The notes beneath the pieces are model-generated. The model saw only the letters and a program-made list of their open reading frames with translations, made no database searches and was not told where the DNA came from. Positions 43,108-52,291 of a DNA stretch of 64,000 nucleotides are shown piece after piece (within the stretch, counting starts at the first letter, position 1; the number at the start of each line of letters is the position of its first letter). Both the position numbers and the translations under genes were made by a program. The DNA is taken from contig JANYCD010000073.1 of the NCBI GenBank assembly GCA_025360425.1, positions 1 to 64,000 of the forward strand. Direction: 5' to 3'. The DNA comes from Sterolibacteriaceae bacterium (GTDB lineage Bacteria > Pseudomonadota > Gammaproteobacteria > Burkholderiales > Rhodocyclaceae).

Positions 43108-44835
43108 TCACGATTCCGGAGCCAGCCCGAAACAGACGTTTCCCGGACGATTCATCACCAGTTCCAATCGATAACCATACAGTTGCGCGTTTCTGGCCAA
43201 CTGATATAGCCCGATTCCCAAGCCGGTTTCCGACGCAACCGGCCGCTTGCCGATATCTGCCGCAAGATCACCCGGAAGCTCTGCCCCGGTGTCACAAACG
43301 CATATCTTGACCGGAGACAGCGCCACGTCCAGCGTGATACGAATCTCGATATCCGCACAGGCGGCGCGTTTGTTCATGGCGTTCTGCAGCAGATTCTCCA
43401 CGGCAGTTGTAAAAAGTTCGGCGGGCAACTTGGCAGATCCTGCTTCTCCGTGTAACTCAAACAGCACACCTTCGACTGCATAGCGCTCTTCCATCTGGCG
43501 CCACCAATCGGGGGCAATTACCATTTCGCCCCGCTCAAGTTCCGGCTGCCCAAGCTTGTCCATGGTCTGCTGCAGGCGTTGCGAGATTTGTGGCAGTTGC
43601 CGATCCAGCAATCGCCGATACTGGGCGCCCCCTTCCCGCTTGTCGATATCGGCGGCAAAAATGAGCATGTTGAGAGATTGCAGCAGGTTCTTCACGTCAT
43701 GGGTCAGCCGCGCACCGGTTTCGTGGATGGCCTGCACATAGGCCATGTCCTTGAGTTGCTGCTGCTGGTTTTTGGCGCGGTGGAGTTCAGCGAGTAGTTG
43801 CGCCACCAGATTGAAATGCCAGACCAATGCTGGCGGCATGGCTTGTTGCGTATAAAGGGTCAGCACAAGTTTGTCCTGGGAAAACGTCGTCTCGACTCCG
43901 TGGCTATCGCCGAATGTTCCTGTCCTGCCTTCGGTACGCCATACGCCGCCAATGATCCACGACAAACGCGCCACCATTTCGCGGCACGATTGATCCAGAA
44001 AATGGATCGGATCCGGTTCACGTTGCGCCAGTGCGGTGATGACGTGCAACCACTGTTCCAGCGGAAGGCCGACGGAAAGCAGGTAACGCGATGCCATTGC
44101 GCCAAGACCGGAGAATCCCGCACTTGGGTTCCACGCCAAACTTAACAGAATCAGCATCGCGGCCCCCGCGAACACCATGATTAACAAAGCCTCGATGTAG
44201 CCCACGCCCTCCAGCAACATCAGTGCAACGCTGCCCAATACCAGAACCGCCAGCAGCAGAATGACGAACAAGCTGTAGGCAAGGTCGATCGCTTCGGTTG
44301 GGGAATCATTTGTACCATCAGACGGAATCAGCGCCATCGTTACAATCAACAATGGAAAACCGTAGCGCGCCAGGGTGATGAACGGGCCGACACTTTCCTG
44401 CGAGCGGGGAATCATTTGTGGCACGGCGAACACCAACAGCACCGCCATCAAATAAATCAAGGCAAGCAGATAAAACACCTTTGCCATCCGGCTGTGAAAG
44501 AAAAATATCCGCCCACCGATGATCCCGGCCAGTAGCATCAGCCAGAGCGTCATCAGCCACCAGGAGAGGAAAGCGACGGTCAACGCCAGCACTGCGATCA
44601 TGCCGCCAAGTTGGCGGGCGGGAACACGCGCTTCGGCCTGAACAAAAGGTTGCCAGAGCAGAAAGACCCCAAAGTGAGCAACCAGAAAAGTGCGGCCCGT
44701 GAAACCCGTAATTTTCTGCATCAACGTAATGTGGAGCAAGGCCAGCATCACCACCAATAGCACGCGGCGATGATGCTCCATCCAATCCAGCACAACCGAC
44801 TGCTTGGCATTGTCAGACTTGGCTTCAGTATTCAT
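43108..44835 (-). CDS. Membrane sensor histidine kinase
   Basis: Multiple N-terminal TMs; H-box HETGARLTHDVKNLLQSLN; N-box ENLLQNAMNKR; G-box TGLGIGLYQLARNAQLYG. Confidence 0.88.
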   Translation of the reverse strand: MNTEAKSDNAKQSVVLDWMEHHRRVLLVVMLALLHITLMQKITGFTGRTFLVAHFGVFLLWQPFVQAEARVPARQLGGMIAVLALTVAFLSWWLMTLWLMLLAGIIGGRIFFFHSRMAKVFYLLALIYLMAVLLVFAVPQMIPRSQESVGPFITLARYGFPLLIVTMALIPSDGTNDSPTEAIDLAYSLFVILLLAVLVLGSVALMLLEGVGYIEALLIMVFAGAAMLILLSLAWNPSAGFSGLGAMASRYLLSVGLPLEQWLHVITALAQREPDPIHFLDQSCREMVARLSWIIGGVWRTEGRTGTFGDSHGVETTFSQDKLVLTLYTQQAMPPALVWHFNLVAQLLAELHRAKNQQQQLKDMAYVQAIHETGARLTHDVKNLLQSLNMLIFAADIDKREGGAQYRRLLDRQLPQISQRLQQTMDKLGQPELERGEMVIAPDWWRQMEERYAVEGVLFELHGEAGSAKLPAELFTTAVENLLQNAMNKRAACADIEIRITLDVALSPVKICVCDTGAELPGDLAADIGKRPVASETGLGIGLYQLARNAQLYGYRLELVMNRPGNVCFGLAPES

Positions 44836-44973
44836 GTCAGGATTCTACGGCCTGCTCTTGTCAAAAGGCCTCGAAACGTGGACCGGTGTCGACTTTCATG
44901 GCACCTCTGACGAAAACTCGACAGATTGATGCGTAAAATGTCGCAAACCCGCCCGCCATGGCCCCAAATAGTC

Positions 44974-44990
44974 TTGGCATGGAATCTGCT
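44974..44990 (+). promoter_or_regulatory. Sigma-54 (-24/-12) promoter candidate for the orphan prepilin gene
   Basis: TTGGCATGGAATCTGCT with exact GG-N10-GC spacing (GG 44976-44977, GC 44988-44989), 36 nt from the ATG. Confidence 0.7.
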
Positions 44991-45025
44991 CTATAGTTCT
45001 CAGGCTAATCCAAAGGAGAGACAAA

Positions 45026-45733
45026 ATGCCTCGTAAACAAGCTGGTTTTACCCTTGTCGAAATCGCCATCGTGCTGGTCATCATCGGCCTGCTGCTCGGT
45101 GGTGTGCTCAAGGGTCAGGAGTTGATCAATAGCGCGAAAATCAAAAACATGATCAATGACATTCGTTCAACATCAACCTTCGTTGCAGGTTACCAGGATC
45201 GCTTTCGTGCTTTTCCCGGTGATCAAAACGCCGCGCAACTCGTCACCAACTTTGGTGCAACGCCGGTGACGCCATTTGGCGGCGGCGCAGCTGTCGCAGC
45301 ATCTGCCGGTGCAGGCGCCAATGGCAACGGCCACCTCGATGGCAACTGGAATGATCTACTGGCAACACCGTCGGAGTCTTTTGTATTTTGGCAGCATGTC
45401 CGGCTGGCAAATCTGGCAGCCGGCGCCACCGACATCAATGATCCTAACTATCTGCCCAGAAATGCCGATGGCGGCCAAATTGGCATTGAAAGCGGCATCA
45501 ACGGCGCCGGAGCTGCCGCCCCTTTCATCCTAGGCATGCGTGGTTCTTACTATGTCTGCATGGACGGCGTACTGGGTCGTTACGCCAAGCAGATCGACAC
45601 CACCATGGATGACGGCAACACCGCAGGGGGTTCCGTTCAGGTTGTCCCAACGGGTTCGGTCAGGGGAGCTGCAGCCTCGGGGACAGCGGCCGTAGTTGAT
45701 GGCTCACAGTACATCGTCTGTGCGGGCTTCTGA
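45026..45733 (+). CDS. Type IV prepilin (candidate major pilin)
   Basis: KQAGFTLVEIAIVLVIIGLLLGGVLKGQELI; monocistronic with own promoter, RBS AAAGGAGAG and terminator. Confidence 0.9.
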   Translation: MPRKQAGFTLVEIAIVLVIIGLLLGGVLKGQELINSAKIKNMINDIRSTSTFVAGYQDRFRAFPGDQNAAQLVTNFGATPVTPFGGGAAVAASAGAGANGNGHLDGNWNDLLATPSESFVFWQHVRLANLAAGATDINDPNYLPRNADGGQIGIESGINGAGAAAPFILGMRGSYYVCMDGVLGRYAKQIDTTMDDGNTAGGSVQVVPTGSVRGAAASGTAAVVDGSQYIVCAGF

Positions 45734-45760
45734 GCAAGAAAAATCTTTTTTGCAAAAATA

Positions 45761-45785
45761 AAAAACCCGCTTCGGCGGGTTTTTT
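45761..45785. terminator. Bidirectional intrinsic terminator between convergent prepilin and kef genes
   Basis: AAAAACCCGC-TTCG-GCGGGTTTTT. Confidence 0.93.
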
Positions 45786-47754
45786 ATTTTCCGCGCAATA
45801 AACGCTGCTCTCCTGCGATAAGTGATTGCGGCGTTCCCAACAGCACTACCACATCACCTTCCGCCAAAACGTCCTCCAGGCTACCGCTTATGCGCGCGGC
45901 ACCTTTGCGGCGCACAGTGGAAACTTCTGCTCCACAGGCATCGAGCTGGAGGTCGGCCAGGCGTTTGCCGATGGCATAAGCACCCTCACCCAGCGTCACA
46001 GCAAGCAGCCTGCGCTGGTCAGCGTCTGCCAGATGGTCGTTCGCATCCGTCGCGCCGTGAAAAAAACCACGCAGCAACACGTAATGTTGCTCACGCATTT
46101 CGCGCAGGCGGCGTATCACCCTCGACATCGGAATGCCAAGCAGTGCCAGCGCATGGGTCGCCAACATCACACTCGACTCCAGCGCTTCGGGCACCACCTC
46201 GGTCGCGCCGGCTGCGAGCAGACGATCTACATCAGCATCTTCGGCAGCCCGTACCACCACGGGTAAATCAGGCCGCAACTGACGGGTATGGTGGAGCACG
46301 CGCAAGGCTGCCTGACTATCGGAGAAGGTGATGATCAACACATCGGCGCGCGCAATACCCGCAGCGACAAGCGTCTCGCGTCGCGCGCAGTCGCCATACG
46401 TGACTGGTTCGCCGGCGGCGGCAGCGTCGTGCACCCTGTCCGGGTCGGGATCGAGCGCCAGAAAAGAGATGCCTTCCTGTTCCAGAAAACGCGCCAAATG
46501 TTGGCCGGTACGACCATAGCCGCAGAGAATTGCATGTTTCTCGGTTCCCATCGAACGTACTGCGATCTCGGTCAGCTGCATGGAGCGGGTTAGCCATTCG
46601 GACGCGACGAAACGCATTACGATGCGATCTGAAAATTGCACGATTAACGGTGCCAGCAACAGCGACAGGACGAGTGCCGCCAGCACGACTTGCAGCACCT
46701 GATCACCCGCCAGGCTTTCCTGTCGAATCTGTGCGAGTAACACGAAGCCGAACTCGCCTCCCGCACACAGCCACAAACCGGTACGCAGGGCAGTACTTGG
46801 GGTCGCGCCAAACATGCGCGACAAACCGGCGGCCACCATCAGCTTGATTCCCATCAGCAATATCAGTACCAGCACCACCCATGGCAGATTTGTGGCCACT
46901 GCTGACAGATTGAGCATCATGCCGATGGTGATGAAAAACAGCCCCAGCAGCACGTCGCGGAAGGGCTTGATGTCCTCTTCGACCTGATAGCGATACTCGG
47001 TTTCGGAGATCAACATGCCAGCGACAAATGCGCCGAGGGCAAGAGACAGGCCAGCCAGTTCAGTCACCCAAGCCAAGCCCAGTGTGATCAACAGCACGTT
47101 GAGCACGAACAGTTCCGCCGATTTGCGTCGCGCCACAATGAAGAACCAGGCGCGCATCAGGCGCTGGCCGAAAAAAATCACCCCCGTCAGCACCAGCACG
47201 GCTTTCAATCCCGCCAGCGCCAGGGTCTGCGCCATTTCCGCCGGTTGCGCCAGAGCCGGCACCAGAATCAGCAGCGGGACGACCGCCAGATCCTGAAACA
47301 GGAGTACACCGAGTACTTCGCGACCGTGTTTGGAATCGAGCTCCAGCCGCTCGCTCAGCAGGCGTGAAAGCACCGCTGTTGACGACATCGCAGTCACACC
47401 ACCCAGGGCAAAACCTGCCGGCCAGCCAAGGCCAAACCCTTTTGCCAGCAACATCGCAATCAACAAGGTCACGAATACCTGCGCCGCGCCGAGGCCAAAA
47501 ACGATGCGCTTCATGCTGTACAGACGCGGCAGGGAAAACTCCAAACCAATGGAGAACATCAGAAACACGACACCAAACTCGGCCAGGTGGCCGGCGCTGG
47601 CGGTATCGGGCAGCAGGTTGAGCGCGTGGGGACCGATCGCTACACCAACCATCAGGTAACCCATGATCGGCGGCAGACTGAAGGAACGAAACACCACCAC
47701 CACCAGCACAGCCATGGCGAGCAATAGCACAACCAGTTCCAGAGGCGTAATCAT
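45784..47754 (-). CDS. CPA2-family monovalent cation:proton antiporter (Kef-type) with TrkA-N and TrkA-C domains
   Basis: SLPPIMGYLMVGVAIGPHALNLL, HAILCGYGRTGQHLARFLEQEG. Confidence 0.93.
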   Translation of the reverse strand: MITPLELVVLLLAMAVLVVVVFRSFSLPPIMGYLMVGVAIGPHALNLLPDTASAGHLAEFGVVFLMFSIGLEFSLPRLYSMKRIVFGLGAAQVFVTLLIAMLLAKGFGLGWPAGFALGGVTAMSSTAVLSRLLSERLELDSKHGREVLGVLLFQDLAVVPLLILVPALAQPAEMAQTLALAGLKAVLVLTGVIFFGQRLMRAWFFIVARRKSAELFVLNVLLITLGLAWVTELAGLSLALGAFVAGMLISETEYRYQVEEDIKPFRDVLLGLFFITIGMMLNLSAVATNLPWVVLVLILLMGIKLMVAAGLSRMFGATPSTALRTGLWLCAGGEFGFVLLAQIRQESLAGDQVLQVVLAALVLSLLLAPLIVQFSDRIVMRFVASEWLTRSMQLTEIAVRSMGTEKHAILCGYGRTGQHLARFLEQEGISFLALDPDPDRVHDAAAAGEPVTYGDCARRETLVAAGIARADVLIITFSDSQAALRVLHHTRQLRPDLPVVVRAAEDADVDRLLAAGATEVVPEALESSVMLATHALALLGIPMSRVIRRLREMREQHYVLLRGFFHGATDANDHLADADQRRLLAVTLGEGAYAIGKRLADLQLDACGAEVSTVRRKGAARISGSLEDVLAEGDVVVLLGTPQSLIAGEQRLLRGK

Positions 47755-47815
47755 TGGTCGATGGAGTCGCGATTGACACTTGTATAATCGTTGTCATGAT
47801 AACCGTCCGCCGTCC

Positions 47816-48799
47816 ATGACCCAAACATTTACCCATGATCGCGCACTGGCGATGGCGCGGCGTGTGCTGCACATCGAAGCCGAAGCGGTGGCGGCACTGG
47901 CGGAGAAGCTTGACGGTCAGTTCACCCGCGCGATTGAATTGATCTTGTCTTGCCATGGCCGTGTCATTGTCAGTGGCGTCGGCAAGTCGGGGCACATCGC
48001 GCGCAAGATCGCTGCCACTCTGGCAAGCACCGGCACGCCAGCCTATTTCGTTCATGCTGCCGAGGCGGTGCACGGTGATCTGGGAATGATCACGCGCGAG
48101 GACGTGGTGATAGCGATTTCCAATTCAGGCGAGAGCGACGAACTGCTGACCATCGTGCCTTTGATCAAACGGCAGGGCGGACGACTGATTGCGATTACCG
48201 GTAACAACGACTCTTCATTGGCCAGAGAGGCCGATGTGCATCTGGACGCAGGCGTAAAAGAAGAGGCCTGTCCGCTCAACCTGGCGCCGACAGCCAGTAC
48301 TACTGCGGCGCTGGCGCTGGGTGACGCGCTGGCTGTGACGCTACTCGATGCACGTGGTTTTGGTGCCGAGGATTTTGCCCGCTCCCATCCAGGCGGCACC
48401 TTGGGCAGACGGTTGTTGACGCATGTGCGCGATGTCATGCGCGGCGCTGCTGAAATTCCCGCAGTTGCAGAATCAACGCTGCTGCCTGACACCTTGCGCG
48501 CCATGTCGCAAGGTGGGTTGGGCATGGCGGTGGTCAGCAGCGCCGAGGGGCGGTTGTTGGGGATATTTACCGATGGCGATTTGCGCCGCGCCATGGAAAA
48601 ACAGGGTGACCTGCGCATCATGACCGTCGGCCAGGTGATGACGCGCAACCCGCGTACCATCGGCGCCAAACGGCTTGCCGTGGAAGCCGTGGAAATGATG
48701 GAGCAGCACAAGATCAGCCAGTTGCTGGTGATTGACGAAGACGGGAAGCTCATCGGTGCGCTCAACATGCACGACCTGTTTCGCGCCAAGGTGATCTGA
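47816..48799 (+). CDS. kdsD: Arabinose-5-phosphate isomerase
   Basis: VIVSGVGKSGHIARKIAATLASTGTPAYFVHAAEAVHGDLGMI + CBS pair. Confidence 0.95.
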   Translation: MTQTFTHDRALAMARRVLHIEAEAVAALAEKLDGQFTRAIELILSCHGRVIVSGVGKSGHIARKIAATLASTGTPAYFVHAAEAVHGDLGMITREDVVIAISNSGESDELLTIVPLIKRQGGRLIAITGNNDSSLAREADVHLDAGVKEEACPLNLAPTASTTAALALGDALAVTLLDARGFGAEDFARSHPGGTLGRRLLTHVRDVMRGAAEIPAVAESTLLPDTLRAMSQGGLGMAVVSSAEGRLLGIFTDGDLRRAMEKQGDLRIMTVGQVMTRNPRTIGAKRLAVEAVEMMEQHKISQLLVIDEDGKLIGALNMHDLFRAKVI

Positions 48800-49323
48800 T
48801 GGATGCCGCAAAGAGCAAAGCGGCCGGTCTCATGCTGATGGGCTTCGATGTCGACGGTGTGCTCACCGACGGCAGTCTCTACTACAGCAGCCAGGGTGAT
48901 GAATTGAAGGCTTTCTCCAGCCTTGATGGCCACGGTCTGAAAATGCTGGCGAACGCGGGAGTAAAGTTGGCGATCATCACTGGGCGCACGTCACGGGCGG
49001 TGGAATTGAGAACGCAAAACCTTGGGATTACATTGTTGCTGCAAGGCGTCGAAGACAAACGATCTGCCATGGCGAAACTGCTGGAGAGCCTTGGTCTTGG
49101 CTTCAAGCAGGCCGGTTACATGGGCGACGATGTTGTGGACCTGCCGCTGATGCGCGCCTGCGGATTTTCTGCGACGGTAGCCGATGGTCATTCGCTGCTG
49201 CATCAGCATGCCGATTATGCAGCCCGAAAAAATGGGGGTCATGGCGCAGTGCGAGAGGTCTGTGAATTCATCCTTGGTGCCCAAGGCAAGCTGGACGCGG
49301 CCATGGAAACTTACCTGACATGA
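48799..49323 (+). CDS. kdsC: 3-deoxy-D-manno-octulosonate 8-phosphate phosphatase
   Basis: LMGFDVDGVLTDGSLYYSSQGDELKAFSSLDGHGLKML. Confidence 0.95.
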   Translation: MDAAKSKAAGLMLMGFDVDGVLTDGSLYYSSQGDELKAFSSLDGHGLKMLANAGVKLAIITGRTSRAVELRTQNLGITLLLQGVEDKRSAMAKLLESLGLGFKQAGYMGDDVVDLPLMRACGFSATVADGHSLLHQHADYAARKNGGHGAVREVCEFILGAQGKLDAAMETYLT

Positions 49324-49889
49324 AAAACCTGGGAACAACCTTGTTTCCCCTGTTCCTGTTGGGGCTGCTGGCCGCGCTCACCTTCTGGCTGCAACGTGCC
49401 GCGAATTTCGACGATCCCATGAACCGGGCAAAGGCGAGGCATGATCCTGACTCCATCATTGAACATTTCACCATTCAGCGCTTCGACGTCGCCGGGGACT
49501 TGAAGAACTTTCTCACTGCCGAGAAACTCGTCCACTTCCCCGACGATGACAGTACCGAGGTGGCCAATCCGGCACTGACGGTTTTCCAGGGACAGTCACC
49601 AACGCGTATCACTGCTAAGCGCGCCTGGTTGAACCACGACGGGAAGGAAGTTCATCTGATGGATCAGGTACGTCTCGTGCACAAGAGCGCGACCAGTGCC
49701 CCCGATACCATACTCGAAACTGCCAGGATGACCGCGTACCCCGATGAGCAAACGGCGCACAGCGACGACCCCGTCACGATCAGCCAGGGTCAAAGCGTTG
49801 TCGTCGGCAGCGGAATGGATTACAACGGCAAGACAAGCGTGTCGGTGCTCAGGGGCCGAACGCATGGAATTTTCTATAGGACCCATTGA
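49320..49889 (+). CDS. lptC: LPS export protein LptC
   Basis: Single TM, LPS-binding fold-type repeats, operon position. Confidence 0.9.
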   Translation: MKNLGTTLFPLFLLGLLAALTFWLQRAANFDDPMNRAKARHDPDSIIEHFTIQRFDVAGDLKNFLTAEKLVHFPDDDSTEVANPALTVFQGQSPTRITAKRAWLNHDGKEVHLMDQVRLVHKSATSAPDTILETARMTAYPDEQTAHSDDPVTISQGQSVVVGSGMDYNGKTSVSVLRGRTHGIFYRTH

Positions 49890-49891
49890 TC

Positions 49892-50524
49892 ATGTTCAAC
49901 AAGCAAACCCGGTTGCTGGCAATGTTGGCCAGTATGTTGTGCGTCTCTTTGCCATCCATGGCGGAAAAAGCGGATCGCGACAAGCCGGTCAATCTCGAAG
50001 CAGACCGCATCACCGTGGATGATGTGAAGAAGATCCATGTATTCGAAGGCAACGTGCAACTCACTCAGGGGACTCTGGTAATACGTGCCGACAAAATGGT
50101 CGTTACGCAAGATGCCAGCGGTTATCAAACAGGGGTTGCGAGTGGCGGCGCCGACGGACTTGCGCGTTTCCGTCAAAAGCGCGAAGGCAAGGACGAATAC
50201 ATCGAAGGAGAGGCCGAACGGATTGAGCACGACGGCGCGGTGGACACAACGCAGTTATTCACACGCGCCTGGGTTAAAAGCGGGCTTGATGAGGTTCGTG
50301 GGCAGTACATCTCGTTTGATGCGAAGTCCGAAACTTATCTGGTCTCCAACGGCCCGAACGGCACGACCGTTTCTTCAGCGAAACACGAACGTGTGAGAGC
50401 CATCATCCAGCCGCGCAACAAAGGCCCTGCGGCCCCGTCAACACCCAGCCGCGTGGTCAATCCAACGCTCAAGGCAGCACCTGAATTATCTGCTCCGGAA
50501 AACAAGGCGCCCGATCCCCAGTAA
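49892..50524 (+). CDS. lptA: LPS transport periplasmic protein LptA
   Basis: Signal peptide; DKPVNLEADRITVDDVKKIHVFEGNVQLTQGTLVIRADKMVV. Confidence 0.94.
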   Translation: MFNKQTRLLAMLASMLCVSLPSMAEKADRDKPVNLEADRITVDDVKKIHVFEGNVQLTQGTLVIRADKMVVTQDASGYQTGVASGGADGLARFRQKREGKDEYIEGEAERIEHDGAVDTTQLFTRAWVKSGLDEVRGQYISFDAKSETYLVSNGPNGTTVSSAKHERVRAIIQPRNKGPAAPSTPSRVVNPTLKAAPELSAPENKAPDPQ

Positions 50525-50545
50525 GCAGCCTCGCCCCGCAAAAAG

Positions 50546-50568
50546 CGGCCTCAGTCAGGCCGTTTTTT
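50546..50568 (+). terminator. Intrinsic terminator after lptA
   Basis: CGGCCT-CAGTC-AGGCCG followed by TTTTTTT. Confidence 0.85.
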
Positions 50569-50660
50569 TATTGCGCCACCACATCAGGTATATTCCTCTT
50601 GTGCCAAAAATAACTTTAACTTATTGAAATATTGTTATTTATTATAAATTCAATTTATAT

Positions 50661-50732
50661 GGTGCATTGCATCAAAAAATACTTGACATCGGGTTTTTCC
50701 TCTTTATAATTTGGCTCATGATGCAGTGCAAC
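50661..50732 (+). promoter_or_regulatory. Phasin promoter region: near-consensus sigma-70 promoter flanked by an inverted TGCA-rich motif pair
   Basis: TTGACA (50683-50688)-N16-TATAAT (50705-50710); GGTGCATTGCATC (50661-50673) and GATGCAGTGCAAC (50720-50732). Confidence 0.75.
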
Positions 50733-50827
50733 ATCGCGACTCCCTGAAATCACCGGGTGTGGCGAGATTCAAGATGTGAAGCAAACCACTACTCAAAGTT
50801 TTTTAAACCGATATCAAGGAGAAACCC

Positions 50828-51391
50828 ATGTCCTACGCAATCCCCGAGCAATTCGCCGCCAGCAACAAAGCCTACGTTGAATCACTGCTGACCATCGCCA
50901 ATACCGCGTTTGCCAGTGCCGAACGTTTTGCCGCACTCAACCTGAATACCGCCCGTTCGGTTCTTGAAGACTCCGTCACCAGCGCCAAGAGCCTGCTGGC
51001 GATCAAGGATGTACAAGAACTGCTGAGCACCCAAACTACCCTGGCGAAGCCGACCGTGGAAAAATTCGTTGCCTACTCGCGCAGCGTTTATGAAATCGGT
51101 TCGCAAACCCAGGAAGAACTGACCAAAGTATTTGAAGCCCAGTACGGCGAGCTGAACAAGACCATCGGCACCGCCCTGGACAAGGCTGCCAAGAGCGCCC
51201 CAGCCGGTTCCGATGTCGCTGTGGCCGCCGTCAAATCAGCCATTGCCGCCGCGAACTCTGCTTACGACAGCATCAACAAGGCTGCCAAGCAAGTTGCCGA
51301 AATCGCCGAAGCCAACGTAACGGCCGCTACCAACGCTACGGTCAAGGCAGTCGGTTCGACCGCCACGCCGAAGGTCAAGAAGGTTGCCTAA
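50828..51391 (+). CDS. phaP: Phasin family protein
   Basis: PEQFAASNKAYVESLLTIANTAFASAERFAALNLNTARSVLEDS; Ala-rich helical C-terminus. Confidence 0.93.
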   Translation: MSYAIPEQFAASNKAYVESLLTIANTAFASAERFAALNLNTARSVLEDSVTSAKSLLAIKDVQELLSTQTTLAKPTVEKFVAYSRSVYEIGSQTQEELTKVFEAQYGELNKTIGTALDKAAKSAPAGSDVAVAAVKSAIAAANSAYDSINKAAKQVAEIAEANVTAATNATVKAVGSTATPKVKKVA

Positions 51392-51448
51392 GTAAAGCTC
51401 CAGCAAACTATTTGTCTCCTCCTCCGGCCCGCAAAGGGCTGGTTTTGT

Positions 51449-51480
51449 AGCCCCGGTACTTGGTACCGGGGCTCTTTTTT
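51449..51480 (+). terminator. Strong intrinsic terminator downstream of phasin gene
   Basis: AGCCCCGGTAC-TTG-GTACCGGGGCT-CTTTTTT. Confidence 0.93.
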
Positions 51481-51495
51481 TGTGCTCGCCCAACT

Positions 51496-52242
51496 TCAAC
51501 GTTCCTCAAATTCCAGCGCCAGCGCCGCCACTGCGGCACGAATCTCCGTCATGGCCGGCCCCACCTGCGCGGGGTCGCCGCGCACACCGAGCTCCAGATG
51601 ACGGCGTATCTTGTCGTCGCCAAATGAAGGCAGGCTGAAAACCTTGATGCCTGAATAATCAATTTCGATGCGCTGCATCAGATCAATCAATACACCCTCG
51701 TTGCCTTCCCACACCACAATGGATGTTTCGGCCTCGATCGAGCGATTGAAGCGATCACGATAGTAATGGTCAAGCACCCACTCGACCATGGGCCATGCCA
51801 TTTGCGGAAAACCCGGAACAAAGTGATGGTCGGCAAATGAAAAACCGGGCACCCGGTTAACCGGATTGGGAATGATGCGACTTCCCGTTGGAAACTCGGC
51901 AAGCTTCAGCCGATTGAGATTTATCTGCTCGCCATATTTGGCGCGTATCTCGGCCGCAGCTTCCGGATGCAATCCCAATTCGACGCCGGCCGCCATACCC
52001 GCCGCTTGACGCGTGTGGTCGTCCGGCGTGGCGCCGATGCCGCCGAAGCTGAATACGATATCGCTTGACGCCAAAGTCCGGCGCAAAGTTTCCGCCAAAA
52101 ACTCGCGCTTGTCGCCGACGTAGGTTACCCAGTCAAGCGTCAAACCCCGCGCGGCGAGCAGTTCAATCAACTTGGCAAAGTGTTTGTCCTGCCGCTTGCC
52201 GCGGATGATTTCATCGCCGATGATCAGTGCGCCAAAGCCCAT
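51496..52242 (-). CDS. CinA-like molybdopterin-binding domain protein
   Basis: GALIIGDEIIRGKRQDKH, FSFGGIGATPDDHTRQAAG. Confidence 0.88.
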   Translation of the reverse strand: MGFGALIIGDEIIRGKRQDKHFAKLIELLAARGLTLDWVTYVGDKREFLAETLRRTLASSDIVFSFGGIGATPDDHTRQAAGMAAGVELGLHPEAAAEIRAKYGEQINLNRLKLAEFPTGSRIIPNPVNRVPGFSFADHHFVPGFPQMAWPMVEWVLDHYYRDRFNRSIEAETSIVVWEGNEGVLIDLMQRIEIDYSGIKVFSLPSFGDDKIRRHLELGVRGDPAQVGPAMTEIRAAVAALALEFEER

Positions 52243-52291
52243 TGTGTTGTTCCTTGTTTGCCGCTTGTGTGCTGTTGTTCGAATTTCCGCC

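Noticed and set aside
44855-44920. Second sigma-54 site for the histidine kinase gene
   Set aside because: TGGCACC is present, but GG-N10 is followed by GA rather than GC, and on the wrong strand for the kinase.
47773-47800. TTGACA box upstream of kdsD as a strong promoter
   Set aside because: Best-spaced -10 is only CATGAT, and a better TATAAT nearby has no -35; too weak to list.
47060-48073. 337-aa minus-strand ORF overlapping the Kef antiporter and kdsD
   Set aside because: Out-of-frame reading of the antiporter gene; low-complexity Gly/Arg-rich translation.
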